Origin: XYA12-FULL-58-9 sp001798605
Lineage (GTDB): Bacteria > Myxococcota > XYA12-FULL-58-9
Direction of reading: 5' to 3'
DNA length: 22,414 bases
Assembly: GCA_036736205.1 (NCBI GenBank)
Contig: DAINMX010000086.1
Span: forward strand, 1-22,414
Part shown: positions 14,073 through 21,086 of the stretch, one piece after another
Layout of the letters: the number at the start of each line of letters is the position of its first letter
How positions within the stretch are numbered: position 1 is the stretch's first letter
Notes under the pieces: generated by a model
What the model saw: the letters and a program-made list of their open reading frames with translations, nothing else
Told to the model about the DNA's origin: nothing
Database searches by the model: none
Made by a program: the position numbers and the translations under genes

Positions 14073-14325
14073 TGGGTACCTCACGGGTCGCGAAAAAGTT
14101 CGTTGCTCGGCCCTGATAGCATGCCCAGACATCGTTTGAAAACCATCAAACCGGACGAATTATGCACCCGGAGTCGCTTGATGGCGCGTTCGACTCCGGT
14201 ACACCATAGGATAGGAAGAAAAGTACGTGTGCCGTCCCGTTGCCTCAATTTTGTTCATTTTGTGCTTGACGTCTCGGGCGTGAAGGATTTTCGGTGAAGG
14301 GCTCACCGTAGAATAGCCGCACAGC
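14073..14325. other. intergenic region upstream of the Cys-rich lipoprotein cluster
   Basis: No gene was found in this stretch. On the minus strand a TGCTATCAG element (TATCAG at 14113-14118) could be an extended -10 for the lipoprotein at 14072. An inverted repeat, gtttga-aaacca-tcaaac, at 14134-14151 covers the matching -35 position and could be an operator. At its right end there is a second inverted repeat and -10 box facing the plus strand, described separately. Confidence 0.4.
14292..14314 (+). promoter_or_regulatory. inverted repeat abutting a TAGAAT -10 box
   Basis: cggtga (14292-14297), five bases, tcaccg (14303-14308), directly followed by TAGAAT (14309-14314), a five-of-six match to the -10 consensus. 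The repeat would fill the -35/-10 spacer. No good -35 is seen, as in activator-dependent promoters. The ATG of the small ORF at 14326 is 11 bases downstream. Confidence 0.4.
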
Positions 14326-14592
14326 ATGCCTCAGAGAGCGTCCCTTTTGCCCGCATTTGTGACCGACGTCCGGGTGCTGAAGGCGCGGGCGGTGACCAGC
14401 GTCGTCCCTGGAGATGCGGAGAAAGAAGAGACTCCTAGCGAAACGGCAGACGACGGCAGGTCGACCAAGGTGATGGCTCTCGTCTGGTGGGTCGCTTTTG
14501 CCTCGCTTGTGTGCGGCGCGGGCGCCTCGGTCGCCGGTGGTTTGCTGGGGCGCCGAAGAACGGCGAGCACCCACCGAAAAACTGCTTCGTGA
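14326..14592 (+). CDS. possible small single-pass membrane protein
   Basis: An 88-residue ORF, weakly supported. Residues 1-48 are polar with an acidic patch (G-D-A-E-K-E-E-T-P-S-E-T). Residues 49-74 are a plausible transmembrane helix (V-M-A-L-V-W-W-V-A-F) with small residues and G-x-x-x-G spacing, followed by a basic G-R-R-R stop-transfer patch, giving a predicted cytoplasmic C-terminus. There is no ribosome binding site, but a TAGAAT box with an inverted repeat lies just upstream and would give a very short leader. Overlapping minus-strand ORFs (14245-14616, 14331-14741) lack such features. It could still be non-coding. Confidence 0.33.
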   Translation: MPQRASLLPAFVTDVRVLKARAVTSVVPGDAEKEETPSETADDGRSTKVMALVWWVAFASLVCGAGASVAGGLLGRRRTASTHRKTAS

Positions 14593-14639
14593 GCCGGAGG
14601 GCCGAGCGTCGGGCACCTGCGCGCAACAGGCGTCGCCCC

Positions 14640-14683
14640 CGGTAGGTCCTCGGTAGGGCCACGGTAGGCCTCCGGTAGCCGGC
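14640..14683 (+). repeat. four 11-base direct repeats (iterons) upstream of the cyclic-nucleotide-binding gene
   Basis: cggtagg begins at 14640, 14651 and 14662, and cggtagc at 14673, each exactly 11 bases apart, close to one helical turn. The variable part of each unit is four bases. The array ends 12 bases before the -35 of the next gene, the usual place for activator or repressor sites. The stretch 14593-14729 holds this array and the promoter and no gene. Confidence 0.7.
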
Positions 14684-14694
14684 CTCTCGGGTTT

Positions 14695-14723
14695 TTGAGG
14701 GTCGGGTGGGTTCGTGCTAGGGT
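14695..14723 (+). promoter_or_regulatory. promoter with predicted leaderless start for the cyclic-nucleotide-binding gene
   Basis: TTGAGG (14695-14700), 17-base spacer, TAGGGT (14718-14723), then six bases to ATG 14730. No Shine-Dalgarno sequence fits, since the GGGTGAG between box and start overlaps the -10. Transcription should begin at about the start codon. Confidence 0.55.
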
Positions 14724-14729
14724 GAGCCG

Positions 14730-15194
14730 ATGGATTTGCAAGGACTTCGGGACATAGATTTATTTAAGAACCTCGATCCAGTGCACCTCGCTCACATCGC
14801 CTCGATTGTTGTGGAGCAACAGGCCAAGCGAAACACTGTGCTCTTTGATGAAGGGGACAAGCCGGAGTTCTTTTACATCATCGCAAAGGGCCGGGTTCGC
14901 ATCTCCAAGATCGTTCCAGGGATCGGCGAGGAGGCCTTGGCGATCATCGAAAAGGGAAACTATTTTGGCGAACTAGAACTGCTCGACCCGGAGCTCCCGC
15001 GGGCCGCGAGAGCGCTTGCTCACGAAGATTGTATATTGCATGCAATTGCCATCGACGACTTCCACACGCTCCTGAATACCGATCGGGATCTCGCCCTGGC
15101 GTTGTTGTGGTGCTTTGTCAAGAAGCTGTCGCAAAGACTGCGGGCGACCAACGACAAGGTTACTGCCATGTTTGCCATGGCTCAGTTCGGATAG
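14730..15194 (+). CDS. stand-alone cyclic-nucleotide-binding (Crp-like) domain protein
   Basis: A 154-residue protein made almost entirely of one cNMP-binding beta-barrel. The opening L-R-D-I-D-L-F-K-N-L is family-typical. The phosphate-binding cassette reads Y-F-G-E-L-E-L-L-D near residues 75-83 and P-R-A-A-R at about 88-92, keeping the Glu and Arg that hold ribose and phosphate. The residue after the Arg is Ala, not the Thr/Ser seen in many binders, so nucleotide preference cannot be told. There is no helix-turn-helix, so it is not a transcription factor; it probably signals by binding a partner. A C-terminal helix (L-S-Q-R-L-R-A-T-N-D-K-V) could mediate dimerisation. It is preceded by four 11-base direct repeats and is followed 94 bases later by the nucleotidase gene. 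Confidence 0.88.
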   Translation: MDLQGLRDIDLFKNLDPVHLAHIASIVVEQQAKRNTVLFDEGDKPEFFYIIAKGRVRISKIVPGIGEEALAIIEKGNYFGELELLDPELPRAARALAHEDCILHAIAIDDFHTLLNTDRDLALALLWCFVKKLSQRLRATNDKVTAMFAMAQFG

Positions 15195-15288
15195 TTGGTT
15201 GGGACGGCGACGCGCAGCCATTCGCTTTTGCCAGTTTTGCCAGACCCTGGGTATCCGTGCGCCCGCGGGTCTGCTATGACATGCGGCC

Positions 15289-17352
15289 ATGAAAAGGCTG
15301 TTTTGCATTTGTTTGGTAACCCTTACTTCCTGTTTGTGGGAGGGGGCGGCATCGGTGACCGAGGGGGTCGACACTCGGATCACCATTCTACACACATCGG
15401 ATATTCACTCACGTCTGTTCCCATTTGAGTTGGCACCGACGGCGACCGATCGCAATCTCGGAATAGACGCAGGCAATGCACCGTATGGTGGCGCTGCGCG
15501 ACTCGGATACTTGTTGAAACGTGAGCGCGCACGCTCGGGTCGTGTTCTGCACGTTGACTCGGGAGATTGCTTTCAAGGGGCACCGATTTTCAATGTCGCA
15601 CGCGGGGCGCCAGAGCTGCGCACCCTAGGGTTGATGCAAGTCGACGCGGTCGTGGTTGGCAATCACGAGTTTGACGCCGGCGTGAACAATTATGTTGAGC
15701 AATTGCGTGCGTGGTCGAGCTGGGACAACCTTGCGGCGAACTACATCTTCTCTGATCCCGAGAACGTTAACCACCACGAGCTCGGTGAGCTCGCCCAGCC
15801 CTTCTCCCTCTACAATCTCGATGGCATCAAGGTGGCGGTGATCGGCATGGCCAACCTCGGGTCGCTGAGCTCGATTGGCGAAGGCGGCAACTCCCTGCAG
15901 ATCACGCCCTCTGAACAGAATGAGATTGTCCGTAGCTACGTCAACCTGCTGCATAGCTCTGTCGACTTGATCGTCGTGCTCAGCCATCTCGGCCTCACCG
16001 AAGACGAGGAACTCGTCCGCGGTTACGAAAAAACCGTTTGGTCGGATCGGGTGCATCCGAACTGGAAGATTATCGAAGACCTGGGTGACGGTCGCGTTGA
16101 CGTGTGGATTCCCGGTGTGCGCGGCATTGATATTGTCATGGGAGGCCATCTGCATGTGGTGCTCAACCCGCCCAAGTTGGTGCGGGATGTCGACGGCCGA
16201 GAGGTGCCCATTGTCCACTCCGGTGCGTTCTCTAAGTATCTCGGTCGCCTCGACGTGGTTGTGCGTGATGATGAAGAGTTTGGTGGAAAGAAGCTGGTCG
16301 CGCACAAATATCAGGTCTTTCCCGTCGATGGCCGCCTGGCACGCTATGAGGACATCGACATCAGCCGAATGCTTGTTCCGTACCTTCTCGATGTCAACCA
16401 AGATGTCGATCTGCGCCGGATTGTTGCGTATGCGCCTCGAACCATCATGCGGCGAAGCCAAGGAGGCAGCGGCGACTCCGGTTTGGGTAACTTGGTTACC
16501 GACTCGATGCGGTTGCGGCGGCAGGTCGAGGCAGAGATTGGGTTCACCAACACCCTCGGCATCCGTGACAACTTCTACCGCGGGCCGATCACTCTCGAGG
16601 ATATGTTCAATGTATTTCCCTTCGAGAACACCCTCACGATCATGTATCTCTCGGGCCGAGAGGTGCAGGATCTCGTCGACTATGCCACCGAGCGCGCCGC
16701 GTCCCGTGGTTGTCAGGCACAGGCACAGAGCTCGGGCTTGGCGTTCACCATGAATTGCGCCCAGGTCCTGCAAAACAATCGCGACCCCGACAACTGGAAA
16801 CACCCAGGGGAGGAGATCTCCATCAACGGCGAGCCTCTCAACCTGACAGCTACCTACAAGGTCGCTACCAACGACTACATTGCCAACGGAGGTTCTGGGT
16901 TCAAGGTTCTCAAACGCAACACCACCAAACTCGACACCGGTGTGCCGATGCGAAGTGCTCTCATTGACTACTTGGGTCTTCTGCCCAGTTGTGCCATCCA
17001 TGACATCGCCGGCCCGCAGTATTGCTTGGGAGACAATGATTTCTCCCAGGCCACTTGTACCGATGTCGTCGACTGTGATCTCTACCTTGCAGCTTGCAGC
17101 CGTGGTCAGATCGAGCGATTGCCGCGGGTTTGTTTGGCACCTGGGGACAACGAGCCCTGTCCGTGTCCCCGTCCGCTGGAGGTCGACCCCCGCACTGCCC
17201 GGGAAGCTGGTGGATGTGGCGCGCAGACCTACAAAGGTCCCTATGCCGATTCGCCTTGTGTCGCTGCGGAGAGCGACGGGCACATCAAACTCAAGACCGC
17301 CGAAGATCTCGACCAGCTTGACGACGAAAATGAGACGGAAATACAACAATGA
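15289..17352 (+). CDS. 5'-nucleotidase / metallophosphoesterase lipoprotein (UshA-like)
   Basis: A 687-residue protein with both domains of the bacterial 5'-nucleotidase family. The metallophosphoesterase half shows all metal motifs: L-H-T-S-D-I-H (Asp38, His40), D-S-G-D (Asp93), G-N-H-E (125-127), V-L-S-H-L-G and G-G-H-L-H. The C-terminal half has G-D-S-G-L-G-N-L-V-T-D, F-P-F-E-N-T-L and N-D-Y-I-A-N-G-G-S-G, the substrate-binding domain. It should hydrolyse nucleotides, and perhaps cyclic nucleotides, to nucleosides and phosphate outside the cytoplasm. The signal peptide ends in L-T-S-C, so it is probably a lipoprotein (Cys15, Leu at +2). A Cys-rich tail of about 100 residues is an addition to the usual family length. 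The TGA overlaps the next ATG by four bases, indicating translational coupling. No Shine-Dalgarno sequence is seen; TATGAC lies eight bases before the ATG. Confidence 0.92.
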   Translation: MKRLFCICLVTLTSCLWEGAASVTEGVDTRITILHTSDIHSRLFPFELAPTATDRNLGIDAGNAPYGGAARLGYLLKRERARSGRVLHVDSGDCFQGAPIFNVARGAPELRTLGLMQVDAVVVGNHEFDAGVNNYVEQLRAWSSWDNLAANYIFSDPENVNHHELGELAQPFSLYNLDGIKVAVIGMANLGSLSSIGEGGNSLQITPSEQNEIVRSYVNLLHSSVDLIVVLSHLGLTEDEELVRGYEKTVWSDRVHPNWKIIEDLGDGRVDVWIPGVRGIDIVMGGHLHVVLNPPKLVRDVDGREVPIVHSGAFSKYLGRLDVVVRDDEEFGGKKLVAHKYQVFPVDGRLARYEDIDISRMLVPYLLDVNQDVDLRRIVAYAPRTIMRRSQGGSGDSGLGNLVTDSMRLRRQVEAEIGFTNTLGIRDNFYRGPITLEDMFNVFPFENTLTIMYLSGREVQDLVDYATERAASRGCQAQAQSSGLAFTMNCAQVLQNNRDPDNWKHPGEEISINGEPLNLTATYKVATNDYIANGGSGFKVLKRNTTKLDTGVPMRSALIDYLGLLPSCAIHDIAGPQYCLGDNDFSQATCTDVVDCDLYLAACSRGQIERLPRVCLAPGDNEPCPCPRPLEVDPRTAREAGGCGAQTYKGPYADSPCVAAESDGHIKLKTAEDLDQLDDENETEIQQ

Positions 17353-19223
17353 ACAGTGAACAGAGGTTTGGATCTCGCGCGAGGGCATTTGCGCTTGTCC
17401 TGGGTGCCGTCTCGATAATGCTCTCCTGCGTGGTGGAAAAATTTGGAGTGCCACCTGGGGTTGGTAGCTACTCCGTCGAGATCCTCTCTGTGGAGCCTGT
17501 GCCACCTGCGGTGCCTGGTTGTGAGGGAGTGCCCTCAGAGGGGAGTGCTGAGTGTCCGCGGCCGTTTCCCGAGGAGGCAACGCCGGTAACCGTGCGGGTG
17601 CGAGCGACCGCTCTCGACCACATGGCGAACATCATGTACGGCTACACCGGCGCAGCGCTGGTCGATGTCCGTCCCGGGCGCGCGCGCAACATCGGTCCAG
17701 CGGGCAGTCTGGTTGAGTTTACCGACGGTGTGGGTGAGGTCGAGATGGAGATTGTGCACGCCTTCGGTGAGACACGGGTTTGGATCGAAGACTGTGGCAC
17801 CAACACCGCTTTGGGGAGTTACTCTACCGGCGTGAGCCCGGTCATTTGGTTTGACCGGCCAACGGTGACCCAACTCAACGATACCATCGACAATTCCACG
17901 AGTCCGTTGACCCCACGACCCACCAATGTCTGTGCCATCAGCGGTGATCCCCGATACGGCCTTGGGGTCAACGAAGTGGGCGAGGCCACCTATGTTGGCT
18001 ACTCGCATGGCACTAACATCAATGCACCGCCGCCGGCCATGGGTAACTTCATCGAGATCGTCGGTTGCAGCCGCGCCGAGTGTGATGCCTACTCGGGGCA
18101 AGAGTCGTGTGATCTCGAGTCGATTGCCTGCGATCGCGGCCCACTGGTGGTCACGGCTGTGGGAAACGAAGGTTTTTATCTCTCGGATATAAATCCTGTG
18201 GGTCGTGCCCGCGGTTTCAACCACATCTACGCTTTCAACTTCAATTATCCGAAAGACCTCGAGGTCGGTGACGTCGTGCTGTCCCTGCGGGGCAGCCCCG
18301 TCGAGTTTGCGGGCACCACCCAGATTGGTAGCCCGGTGTGGGTGAGGGATGGCGTGCGCCGCGGTCGCGACCTCATCCCGACACCAGTCCACATCACCGC
18401 CGATGAGTATTTGGCCTCGATTAAGACCTTCGGTCGCAACGACACCAAGAACGTCTTCCTCGAGAAACTGGAGGGTGCGCTGGTGTGCATGAATAACATT
18501 GCGCCAGCAAGCACCCTGACTCAGTGCGACGTCAACCAAAACGGCGACATGGAACGCAACGGTTGCTCGATGCAATCGACAGAAGCGCCCCTTCCCCTGC
18601 GCTGCGAGGAGGGCATGGACGTCGCGCCTGCGTATCCAGCCTGCGACGAGGCGAGCGTTCGGCCGTTCTGTTTCCCCTTCACCGAAGAGGAAATGGCCGC
18701 CTGCGGTTTGATGGGTTACATCCCCGACAACCCTGCTGAATATTGCTGTGAGCGCACCTGCTACGACGACCCGCGTTGTATTGAGGAGTCGTCCTATCTC
18801 ATCTTTGGCCAGTGGGTCGGTGACGTCTACGGTCGCTACGAGCGTGGCGACAGCCCGCCGGTCAAGATTGCTTTCATCTCACGGGATGCAAAACCTGAGT
18901 TCGACCCGCTCGCCTTTGCCGATTGGCAACGCAGTCAAAACAGTGGCGTCCTGGCTTGCAGCACGGATGAAGATTGCCCGAAGGATCCGCAGTGCCCCAA
19001 ACTGGATCCTGACGATCCCAAGGTTTGCCCCGACGGGAAGTGTCGAGCTTGTGCCAAATCCATGAAATGCCAGACGCAGAGTTCGATGCCCCACTATGGT
19101 TATTGCGTAAGAAGGACGGCGCGCGCGATAGGTAATCTGCGCCAAGTACTCGCAGCGCGCCCTGTGTGGGTGATTATCGCTCGCACTCCTTCCGACATCG
19201 AGATCGACGGAACCTGCCCGTAG
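17349..19223 (+). CDS. Cys-rich lipoprotein with apparent OB-fold domain
   Basis: A 624-residue lipoprotein, lipidated near residue 27 (I-M-L-S-C), Val at +2. The N-terminal 200 residues look like a beta-sandwich. Residues about 262-325 read V-V-T-A-V-G-N-E-G-F-Y-L then, some 30 residues on, V-G-D-V-V-L-S-L-R-G and V-E-F-A-G-T-T-Q-I. This is the pattern of the OB-fold found beside nuclease and nucleotidase domains in secreted proteins such as YhcR and ExeM, where it is thought to bind nucleic acid. The rest is Cys-rich and includes C-S-T-D-E-D-C-P-K-D-P-Q-C. No nuclease motif was found. The gene is coupled to the 5'-nucleotidase by a four-base ATGA overlap, so the two products probably work together on the cell surface. 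The OB-fold call comes from the motif pattern only. Confidence 0.8.
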   Translation: MNSEQRFGSRARAFALVLGAVSIMLSCVVEKFGVPPGVGSYSVEILSVEPVPPAVPGCEGVPSEGSAECPRPFPEEATPVTVRVRATALDHMANIMYGYTGAALVDVRPGRARNIGPAGSLVEFTDGVGEVEMEIVHAFGETRVWIEDCGTNTALGSYSTGVSPVIWFDRPTVTQLNDTIDNSTSPLTPRPTNVCAISGDPRYGLGVNEVGEATYVGYSHGTNINAPPPAMGNFIEIVGCSRAECDAYSGQESCDLESIACDRGPLVVTAVGNEGFYLSDINPVGRARGFNHIYAFNFNYPKDLEVGDVVLSLRGSPVEFAGTTQIGSPVWVRDGVRRGRDLIPTPVHITADEYLASIKTFGRNDTKNVFLEKLEGALVCMNNIAPASTLTQCDVNQNGDMERNGCSMQSTEAPLPLRCEEGMDVAPAYPACDEASVRPFCFPFTEEEMAACGLMGYIPDNPAEYCCERTCYDDPRCIEESSYLIFGQWVGDVYGRYERGDSPPVKIAFISRDAKPEFDPLAFADWQRSQNSGVLACSTDEDCPKDPQCPKLDPDDPKVCPDGKCRACAKSMKCQTQSSMPHYGYCVRRTARAIGNLRQVLAARPVWVIIARTPSDIEIDGTCP

Positions 19224-19250
19224 CCTATCCATCGGCCATTGGCACGAGAG

Positions 19251-19274
19251 CGTGACACTATGTGGTCACGTTTT
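19251..19274 (+). terminator. rho-independent terminator between convergent genes
   Basis: cgtgac (19251-19256) pairs with gtcacg (19265-19270) around an eight-base loop, and two further pairs are possible with one bulged G. TTTT follows at 19271-19274. It would end the nucleotidase and OB-fold transcript. It overlaps the stop codon of larB on the other strand. Confidence 0.5.
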
Positions 19275-20027
19275 CCGTCTTGCTTGGAATCTAAGGATGC
19301 GATGGGCGGCGGCGGCGGCACCAAAACCGTTGTCGATGTTGACGACTGTGACGCCAGATGCGCAGGAACTCAACATGCCGAGTAGGGCGGCGATGCCACC
19401 AAAACTCGCGCCATAGCCAACGGAGGTCGGGACAGCGATCACTGGCGTGGCGATCATGCCGCCCACCACGGAGGGAAGGGCACCCTCCATGCCCGCGACG
19501 ACGATAGCCACGTCAACTTCATCGAGGACCTTCTTTGCGTCGAGCAATCTGTGCAAGCCCGCGACGCCCACGTCGGTGACGCGATGGACTTCGGCCCCCA
19601 ACATGGTGGCGGTGATGGAGGCCTCCTCGACGACCGGCAAATCACTGGTGCCGGCACAGACAACCGCGACTGCGCCGAGGATCTCGGGTTGGTTGCGGAC
19701 CACTGTGATCGTTTTGGCCGTTGGATTGAATTCTGCGTCTTGGGCAATCTGGGCAACGGCAACTGCGGCCGCTTGGTTGGTTCTGGTCACCAATACATTG
19801 GCACCGTGGTGCAGCAGTGACTTGGCGATGCCCGCCACCTGCTCAGGAGTCTTGCCTTCGCCGTAGATCACCTCCGCGACGCCCTGACGCAGTGTCCGAT
19901 GATGGTCGACCCGAGCGAAACCGAGATCTTCGAATGGCAGATGGCGCAGTTCTTTCAGAGCGGAATCGGGTGAAGTGTGGCCACTTGCAACCGCGGCAAG
20001 TAGATCGCGCAGCCTTTCGGGAGTCAT
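19266..20027 (-). CDS. larB: LarB, pyridinium-3,5-biscarboxylic acid mononucleotide synthase
   Basis: A 253-residue protein of normal LarB length. The C-terminal half is PurE-like (AIR carboxylase fold), with C-A-G-T-S-D-L-P-V-V-E-E-A, V-A-G-M-E-G-A-L-P-S-V-V-G-G and P-T-S-V-G-Y-G-A, all strongly conserved in LarB. The N-terminal D-H-H-R-T-L-R-Q-G-V-A-E-V-I-Y segment is also typical. LarB carboxylates nicotinic acid adenine dinucleotide at C5 of the pyridinium ring and releases AMP, the first step of nickel-pincer nucleotide (NPN) cofactor synthesis. Its ATG overlaps the larE stop by four bases (ATGA), so the two are translationally coupled. larC and larA are not in the window, so the client enzyme is unknown. 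Confidence 0.95.
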   Translation of the reverse strand: MTPERLRDLLAAVASGHTSPDSALKELRHLPFEDLGFARVDHHRTLRQGVAEVIYGEGKTPEQVAGIAKSLLHHGANVLVTRTNQAAAVAVAQIAQDAEFNPTAKTITVVRNQPEILGAVAVVCAGTSDLPVVEEASITATMLGAEVHRVTDVGVAGLHRLLDAKKVLDEVDVAIVVAGMEGALPSVVGGMIATPVIAVPTSVGYGASFGGIAALLGMLSSCASGVTVVNIDNGFGAAAAAHRILRFQARRKT

Positions 20028-20878
20028 GTGGAGCTCGTGGTGGTTAGCGGTGATGATCCTGTGGGCTGGGTTGGTAACACCTCGAGCAGGCTACCGGATC
20101 TTAGTCCTCCGAGGTCGAGGGTGACATAGATGAATCCGAGATCTTTGAGATCGGCGTGAATTTGCGCCGCATTGGCAACGGCCTTGGCCAATTCAGTCTT
20201 GGGCACTTCGATGCGGGCGATGTTGTCATGCAGGCGCACACGCAAATCCGAGAAGCCTAAGGCTCGCAATACGGCCTCGGCGCGGCCCACGCGGGTTAGT
20301 CGCTCGACGGTGACGTTGACTCCATAGGCGATGCGCGAGCTCAGACACGGGGAGGCAGGACGCTCGGCCACTGCCAAATTGAGCCGCCGGGCAATGGCGC
20401 GCACGTCGTTCTTTGTGGCACCAACATCCACCAGTGGGGAGCGTACCCTGTTTTCATCTGCTGCTCGCTTGCCGGGGCGATGGCCGTGAAGATCTTCGGC
20501 GGTGGTGCCATCGACAACATAGGCATTGCCGTTTTCGACGGCGAGCTTTGCCAAGCGGCCAAACAATTCATTCTTGCAGAAATAGCAACGCTCAGGAGAG
20601 TTCTCGACATATCCTGGGACCGACAGCTCGTCGGTTGTGACGGTGAGATGGACAAGGCCATTGTCGGCGCAGAACCGGCGGATGCTCGCGAACTCCTCTG
20701 ACCGGAGGCTCGCGGATACGCCGGTTGCCGCGGCGGCGTGGGTGCCGAGCTCCTGTGCGGCAACGGCTGCGACAACGGACGAGTCGACGCCGCCCGAGAG
20801 AGCAACGAGAACCGATCCCATTTCTCGCAGGGCGCTGCGCAGAGCCGTTTCGATCGGGTCTGAAGTGGTGACGGTCAT
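20024..20878 (-). CDS. larE: LarE, ATP-dependent sulfur transferase of NPN cofactor synthesis
   Basis: A 284-residue PP-loop ATP pyrophosphatase. The S-G-G-V-D-S-S loop (28-34) binds ATP. S-P-C-L-S-S-R places Cys178 at the position of the sacrificial Cys176 of Lactiplantibacillus plantarum LarE. LarE adenylates the carboxylates made by LarB and replaces them with thiocarboxylates. A second pair, Cys98 and Cys101 (R-C-Y-F-C-K), lies in the active-site half. Together with Cys178 it could hold the iron-sulfur cluster described for non-sacrificial LarE proteins; this is an inference. AAAGGA upstream of the ATG at 20878 is a good ribosome binding site. It is first in a two-gene operon with larB. 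Confidence 0.95.
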   Translation of the reverse strand: MTVTTSDPIETALRSALREMGSVLVALSGGVDSSVVAAVAAQELGTHAAAATGVSASLRSEEFASIRRFCADNGLVHLTVTTDELSVPGYVENSPERCYFCKNELFGRLAKLAVENGNAYVVDGTTAEDLHGHRPGKRAADENRVRSPLVDVGATKNDVRAIARRLNLAVAERPASPCLSSRIAYGVNVTVERLTRVGRAEAVLRALGFSDLRVRLHDNIARIEVPKTELAKAVANAAQIHADLKDLGFIYVTLDLGGLRSGSLLEVLPTQPTGSSPLTTTSST

Positions 20879-21086
20879 TGTCAGTCCTTTCTAGCTCAAC
20901 TGGCGGGATAAACCCAAACCGGTGGTCGATCCATGCCTGTTGGGCCGAGCCGGGTGCTGGCGCAGTGGCGCCCACATTTTAAACCGCCGTGAACGTCCAA
21001 ATTCTGGCGGGAAATCGACAACAGCGTGTATTCTAATGATCAATGTCAGTTTTGCACCCGCAAATGGGGTAGGTTCTTCTTAGTCG
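20879..21086. other. divergent intergenic region between larE and the helical protein gene
   Basis: This 208-base region must hold both promoters. For larE, TAGAAA near the ribosome binding site is a possible -10 without a clear -35. For the plus-strand gene, TTGCAC stands 17 bases before a weak TCTTCT that ends six bases before the ATG at 21087. No riboswitch-like structure or strong repeat was seen. Confidence 0.35.

Noticed and set aside
14674..14700. Terminator hairpin ahead of the T run in the iteron region
   Set aside because: Only four- or five-base stems can be drawn, and the T run fits better as part of the -35 region.
14245..14741. Minus-strand ORFs (14245-14616, 14331-14741) in the intergenic region
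   Set aside because: Arg/Pro-rich composition, no ribosome binding site, and one runs through the direct-repeat array and the promoter of the next gene.
15625..17580. 651-codon open frame antisense to the 5'-nucleotidase
   Set aside because: The sense frame has every nucleotidase motif. The antisense frame stays open because the sense gene rarely uses CTA, TTA and TCA codons. It has no ribosome binding site or family signature.
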